NCBI GenBank assembly: GCA_037074615.1
Contig: CM073538.1
Span: 20,857,068-20,921,067, forward strand
Source of the DNA: Leucaena leucocephala
Lineage: Eukaryota > Streptophyta > Magnoliopsida > Fabales > Fabaceae
DNA: 64,000 bases
Direction: 5' to 3'
The position numbers and the translations under genes are program-made. The notes under the pieces are model-generated. The model was not told the origin of the DNA. It did no database searches and worked only from the letters and a program-made list of their open reading frames with translations. Below, one piece after another: positions 59,244 through 64,000 of the stretch. Each line of letters opens with the position of its first letter. The stretch's first letter is position 1.

Positions 59244-60952
59244 TTACAAATACTTTCGTGCGAGGGCTCGTACTTTTGTGTCGAAATGTGATGATGTGAT
59301 TCGAGAGCCAGCCAAATATAAGGGATTAAGAAGAATCTGCAAATTCCCAAACATACAAATGACTTTACGAGTCTCGCAAATCATGAAATGAAAATTTTTA
59401 ACGAAGAGAGAGAGCTGAATTTATATTACGCATCATGAACAAATCAACTTTATATTAATCGTCATGAACAATCAAAACAACATTTTTTGTAATTTTAATT
59501 TTTTACTGATAAGATTATGGTCAATCATATCTGCATATAGAACGAATAGAAGTAGCTGAAGAAAACCCAGCTATCAAACCATATATGATATGTATTGAGC
59601 ATGCTTTTTATTATAAAAAATAGAAATGTCAGTTGGAATAAGTAGTAGAATATGGTCAACCGAATTTCAATAAACCCACAACAATAGTCAGAGAGCTAAA
59701 GATATCATACATAAAGTAAACCGTAACACGAGATCTTCTCATAATCTCACGTCAAGAGAAGTATTGTATTGTAGAACTAGAAAATGATTTGATATTCTAA
59801 AGCCAATTAACAAATTCAGCAAGGAGAAGTAATATGGTTGTGACAGTGTTGGAAGGTATTACCTTAATGTAAAGCTCCTGCACCTCCTGGAAAAAGCTCT
59901 TAATGCCATCATCATTCCGAGAGTCATGAAGCAACATAAAGCGGGTATGTATGATAAGTCAAGGAAAATATCAAATTAAACTAGCATGCATGAAGAGAAA
60001 CCTATGAGCTAAAATGAACGGGTCTTTTACTCTTGACTCGTTTGTTTAGGGGAGGGATGGGGGGAATAGGAAGATGTATTGATACAAGTATATGGGAAAA
60101 CATCACATGGTCCTTAAAATTCAATACTTAGCAGTTACTTTTCATGTCAAAAATGTCAAATACGAATTTGTTCTCAAATATAGAGGATATGACCAGCTGT
60201 GACATACACCGATACCACCAGATCATTAAACCTGTCTATTGATTTCAAATACCTGCATCAAGGATATGGAAATTATTAGAAAAGAATACGCTTAAAGCTC
60301 CAATAAAAAATCATACAGCCAGTTTCATAACTAGGACTAGATCACAAAGTAACAGATAGTTTCACTCACATAGCACTAGTAGTCCATGCAAGGTCCTGCA
60401 CAATATCAAGAGCAGCATGCAGTATAAATTGATGCAGCTGAGCAGCATCTTCTCTCTGTCATTAGATAGCATAAAAGTTATAGAATTAGGAAACAAGCAA
60501 GAATACATTCACATATTTGGACAATTAAAATATCGTATTGGCACAATATAAAAAAAAATCATTGTATTGGCATAATCCACACTCACCTCAGAGGAAAGAG
60601 TAGAAGAAAAGTAATTGGCGGAAATTCAGCAATTAATTTCTTTGCATATAGAGTATTCACTTTTCTTGTTTACAAAACCAAATTATCCAGACAGCGCAAA
60701 TGAAAGGCAAACTGAATTCCTCATTACATTTTCATTTTAAAGGTCTACAACTTCATTAAGGCACAACTTCACAAGTGATCCATCAACGTCAACAATTGGG
60801 AAACGGACAATGATAAGCAGAAAAGTAAATTAGAGGGGAAATGGATTAAATTTTAAAATCAAGAGTCATACTTTAGTAGCAGTCCCAACTTCAGATTCGT
60901 ATATAGGAATATCATTTCTGCTAACAATGATGAAACAAGCAGTGGTCGCCAT
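59244..60952 (-). CDS. TRAPPC2: TRAPP complex subunit 2 (sedlin, TRS20)
   Basis: Small core subunit of the TRAPP tethering complex, which works in ER-Golgi and Golgi vesicle traffic by activating Rab GTPases. Exons on the minus strand: 60952-60872, 60455-60370, 60252-60191, 59948-59863, 59336-59244. They keep frame and give 135 aa, the same length as the Arabidopsis protein. It has the longin-like sedlin fold throughout: MATTACFIIVSRNDIPIYE at the start, REDAAQLHQFILHAALDIVQ, the segment with SAMYLKSIDRFNDLVV, HTRFMLLHDSRNDDGIKSF, and the ending VRALARKYL. Intron 3 (60190-59949) is not GT-AG: it begins ATATCCTC and ends AC, with TTCCTTGAC ten bases before its end, the signature of a U12-type AT-AC intron. 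Only this AT-AC splice restores the conserved GHTRF junction. A 5' UTR exon probably lies near 61.6 kb. Confidence 0.95.
59949..60190 (-). other. U12-type AT-AC intron in TRAPPC2
   Basis: 5' splice site ATATCCTC at 60190-60183, branch-point motif TTCCTTGAC at 59966-59958 with the branch adenosine 10 bases from the 3' end, and terminal AC at 59950-59949. These match the minor-spliceosome consensus, and the phase (1) restores the reading frame. Confidence 0.9.
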
Positions 60953-62647
60953 TGCTAATTCCCTGTAGCATAGATATGCATAAGTGACAGAAAAAAGGAG
61001 AGAAATAAGTCACGGCATTCGAACATTCCAAATAATATACATAGGCAGACCTATATTGCGCAGATGACCACGCTGAAATCTTTGAAATATGCATAGATGA
61101 TATCATACCCTTTTAATTTTTGTTCCACATACTTTAATGAAGATGCCTTAGCAAGCCAATTGATTCAGGAAACTCCACCAAGCCACCTAAGAATAACAAA
61201 TGATAACACCCTTGCAATTTATCATCTTCCAGTTTCATCTTGAAATTTATGATCATGAAAGTGTTGCCTAGACTGAGTAAGGTGAGTAATTGATTATTTC
61301 AGTCAATAGCTTCTAAATTCACAGACCAATGAGCAGATCATGCATCACAGATACCTTGAGAATTTTCTAAATTGATGATAATATAAAAGATCAACAAGCA
61401 GAATGCCAATACATACAAAATCTAACATTGCACATCAACACAATCCAAAGCTTAGAAGTTGCTAGTAATCAAAATGACGAGAGGAGAAGCATAATAAGCA
61501 ATCACACACCATTCAAGCAAAAACTAGTAATCGAAGTTATAAAAATTACTCAAGCTGTAAATCGTCAGTATTCAAACGACTGCACTACAAAGCCCTAGAG
61601 TTCGAACCTTTTTCAATACTTGCCGGAGAAGAACCACACCGGGCTAACAACGGTGGACGGCGTCCGACGGAGAGCTCGACCAAACGTGGAATGCTTGCTC
61701 GTTGACGAAGGAAAAAAAACGGATCTGCTTCTCCCAGATGAGATGGCATTTCATTAATTCATTTCCCGGCGTTATTACTTCTCAGGTTCTTAATTTAATA
61801 TGTGACGTAATTATGAAATTAATTTTATTAATAAATATAAGATTTTTTTATATTTATTAATACTTTTTTAGATTATCTTTAATAATATTCCCTTTAAAAT
61901 AATTAAATAGGAGAGGGAAAGAGAATTGAGAAAATTTATTAGGATATTTTAAAAAATATATATCATATTAATTAATTTAACTATATTTTAAAATATATAT
62001 TATATTAATTAATTTAACTGATTTTTTTAATATATTTATATTAATTAAATGTGTATTGCATTGAAGATAATACTTTTGGGTTTCTTTTCCATACTCATTT
62101 CTAAGTGCACAAGATTTATGAATTTCATTTAAATTTTTTGTTGTATCAAATCAAATTATCAAATATACCTTTAAATTTTGGTCTTTGCAACTATATATAG
62201 TGTTAATATAATGTTTGTTCTTTGTAATTTGACAATATTTTAATTTTAGTCTTTGTAATTTTAAATTATAAGTTTTAATCACTTAAGTTATTTTCCCATC
62301 TAAAAAGTTAATATATATATTTTAATAAAAAAATATATCACTTTAATTCTTGGAGAACTAAAACTTATTTGAAATTATAAGAGAGAACTAAAATAAGGGT
62401 AAACTATAAGGGCTAAAAATTATATTAATCATATATATATATATATATATATATTAATGTTATATTATATATACAAGAATAGTTTTCCTTTATTATGACA
62501 AATTAAAAGAAAGAATACTTTGAATTTAGTTACTTATTAATATTTATTATATAAATTATCATTCGGCTATTTATACAATGTTAATGATAATTGTTATTGG
62601 TAAAAATTTATTTCAAGGAATAAACGATATTTAAGTATGATACACAC

Positions 62648-62682
<35 letters not shown>

Positions 62683-63099
62683 TCACATAACAACATCTAG
62701 ACTTTTAGGGACTGTTTGGTACGGGGGATTTGAAAGGTAGGGTAAACTAAATTTTTCATAATTTCTGACTTTCTTTCTCTTTGCTTCTTCAATTTCAAAA
62801 ATAATCACCACATGCAACTGCTGAATAATAATAAAGCTATGTAATGTTTTATATTCTTTTTTAAACTTGCAAGTACATTGTAGGAACCAATCCATTCAAA
62901 CATCCATTTGGAGAGTGGAAACCTCAGCTGTCAAAAGCTACCACTTGCACCCTCTTTATGATACAAACCATTTGCAATTACTTTCCTAAACTCTAAACCC
63001 CGACCCAAACTGAGCAAATCAGAACATAAAAGAAAGGAGGAAAAGTACAAGTTGAAGAATCATGAAACTGTGAAAAGAGAGGTACCAATTATGCGATAT
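60953..63099. other. TRAPPC2 upstream region and intergenic DNA
   Basis: Probable 5' UTR acceptor of TRAPPC2 at about 60963 and a GC-richer first non-coding exon and promoter at 61600-61740. After that the DNA is AT-rich, with (AT)n runs at 62430-62452 and 62661-62682. No other gene seen. Confidence 0.5.
62166..62412. mobile_element. Foldback-like inverted repeat
   Basis: TTTAAATTTTGGTCTTTGCA and TTTTAGTCTTTGTAATTTTA on the left pair loosely with GAACTAAAACTTA, GAGAACTAAAATAAGG and GGGCTAAAAATT on the right. It resembles the element at 26462-26793 in layout but is more degraded. Confidence 0.4.
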
Positions 63100-63808
63100 T
63101 TACTCTACCCAGTTTATGTCCATATGTTTTAGCTTTGAAAGCCACTTACGTGCATCTTGAGCAACACATGGTTTAGATGGAGTCTTGTTTTCATTACATA
63201 CATGAGCTGATGATTCTACATGATCAGTTCTCTTGTCCTTGGCAGGTATACCATTTTGTCTGCCTCGATGTCTAACCTTAAGCGAAAGAAGGCGAGAAAC
63301 TTCATGCAGACCACCCCACTTTTCTAGTGCACGAGCAATATCATAGCGCCCTGACAGAAATTCCATGTCCTCTCGGTTAAAATGAGAAACGAAGAAGCTC
63401 ATATAACCAACGGCAATAGTTTCAGTATACTCTTTGAAGCTAAATTACTTGAGTAGATTAAATTAGTTAATTATAATAAATGTACTTGATTTTCCTAAAA
63501 TACTACTATGTAATATTAGATTATAGGTAAATTAATTTAGGAGAAAATGATAAATAAGAGAGATAAAATGAGTTAAAATCTTATATTTAAGACTAAAACT
63601 AATCACCTGACTAATTCTTATATCCAGGAACAGAGGAGTAACTAAAATTTAAATATGCTAGGGAATCTTTCCTCTTTAGAGTTGAAAGGGAGCAAAATAG
63701 AGTTATGCAAGCAGTGAAATCAATATTGAACTTACCTGCACGTTCAAATGTCTTTCTACTGGGCATAAATGAAGGATCCATTCCCCAGTTCCTTTGAAAT
63801 CGACTAAT
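63100..63808 (-). CDS. 3' end of an unidentified gene, possibly PTST2/FLO6-related
   Basis: Two minus-strand exons, 63808-63736 and 63350-63100, join in phase and end with TAA. They read ISRFQRNWGMDPSFMPSRKTFERA, then GRYDIARALEKWGGLHEVSRLLSLKVRHRG and a polar tail ending DINWVE. Acceptors (GTACAG/ATTAG, CTGTCAG/GGCGC) and donor (GCAG/GTAAG) are good. The pattern of W-G-x-D, MPSRKTF, GRxDIxxAxxKxGG and EVxxLL resembles the small helical modules I associate with plastid starch-initiation proteins PTST2/FLO6 and relatives, but I cannot confirm it. The upstream exons lie beyond the window, so the start and the rest of the domains are unknown. Confidence 0.65.
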
Positions 63809-64000
63809 CTGTACAAAGAAATGAATTACATTCTGATCAGAGGTATCAATTATATCATAACTTCAAGAATTGAACATAATAAGAAAAAATGTAATGGAGT
63901 CTCATGGTTGCAATATATTGATGATTTATTATGTTGTTTTAAGCTTTTTTAGGTAAAATATCGGGAAAAAGCTAAGTAGAGAATCAAATGAGAACATTTG
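63809..64000 (-). other. Intron of the gene at the right edge
   Basis: Sequence upstream of the acceptor at 63809; non-coding and AT-rich. The next exon must be beyond the window. Confidence 0.6.

Noticed and set aside
62709..62745. GGGACTGTTTGGTACGGGGG, like a Tourist MITE end
   Set aside because: No inverse terminus found within several hundred bases; too weak to call an element.
1..64000. tRNA, rRNA, known miRNA precursors, CRISPR arrays
   Set aside because: I looked for tRNA cloverleaf boxes (found only in SINEs), common conserved miRNA sequences and regular spaced repeats; none were present.

Overview
The window is nuclear DNA of a flowering plant, most likely a eudicot. It holds spliced genes with many short introns, N-terminal plastid targeting sequences, plant-only protein families (filament-like plant protein, CBSCBSPB), AT-rich intergenic DNA, and many small class II and SINE elements. 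I could not identify the species. There is no sign of a prokaryotic system, rRNA, tRNA gene or CRISPR array.

Layout. 174-3992 (-): a complete plastid-type aldehyde dehydrogenase, ALDH3I1-like, 12 coding exons, 555 aa. 4.1-8.0 kb: AT-rich DNA with MITEs and a GC-richer unexplained island. 8096-12327 (+): NDC1, a plastid type II NAD(P)H dehydrogenase, 11 exons, 542 aa. 12.3-21.4 kb: gene-free repeat-rich block with two SINEs of one family, a Tourist-like MITE, a Stowaway-like MITE and diverged tandem repeats. 21549-27111 (+): fatty acid amide hydrolase, 19 exons, 602 aa with the full Lys-Ser-Ser triad. 28937-32114 (-): a filament-like plant protein, 649 aa, convergent with FAAH. 38.6-43.0 kb (-): a degraded hAT transposon with a BED-finger transposase pseudogene. 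43598-48563 (+): CBSCBSPB, with four CBS domains, a PB1 domain and a C-terminal membrane anchor, 544 aa. 50544-53471 (+): a basic, histidine-rich protein, tentatively KOKOPELLI-like. 55087-55794 (+): an At4g08330-type CxxC protein gene interrupted by one TAG. 59244-60952 (-): TRAPPC2/sedlin (TRS20), 135 aa. 63100 to the window edge (-): the 3' end of a gene tentatively related to PTST2/FLO6.

The genes form no operon or obvious shared pathway. Three act in or near plastids (ALDH3I1, NDC1 and possibly the last gene), and the rest are housekeeping or structural. From memory, the Arabidopsis relatives of FAAH, CBSCBSPB and KOKOPELLI lie close together on chromosome 5 (At5g63-64), so part of the window may be a conserved block.

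The most notable finding is an AT-AC intron in TRAPPC2 with a U12-type 5' splice site and an apparently perfect U12 branch-point motif. Others are the single nonsense codon in the CxxC gene, a family of diverged repeats found only in introns of two genes, G-quadruplex-prone tracts, and a well-marked SINE family. I found nothing that convincingly amounts to an undescribed multi-gene system. Exon boundaries were worked out by hand from splice signals, reading phase and family recall, and have no transcript support.
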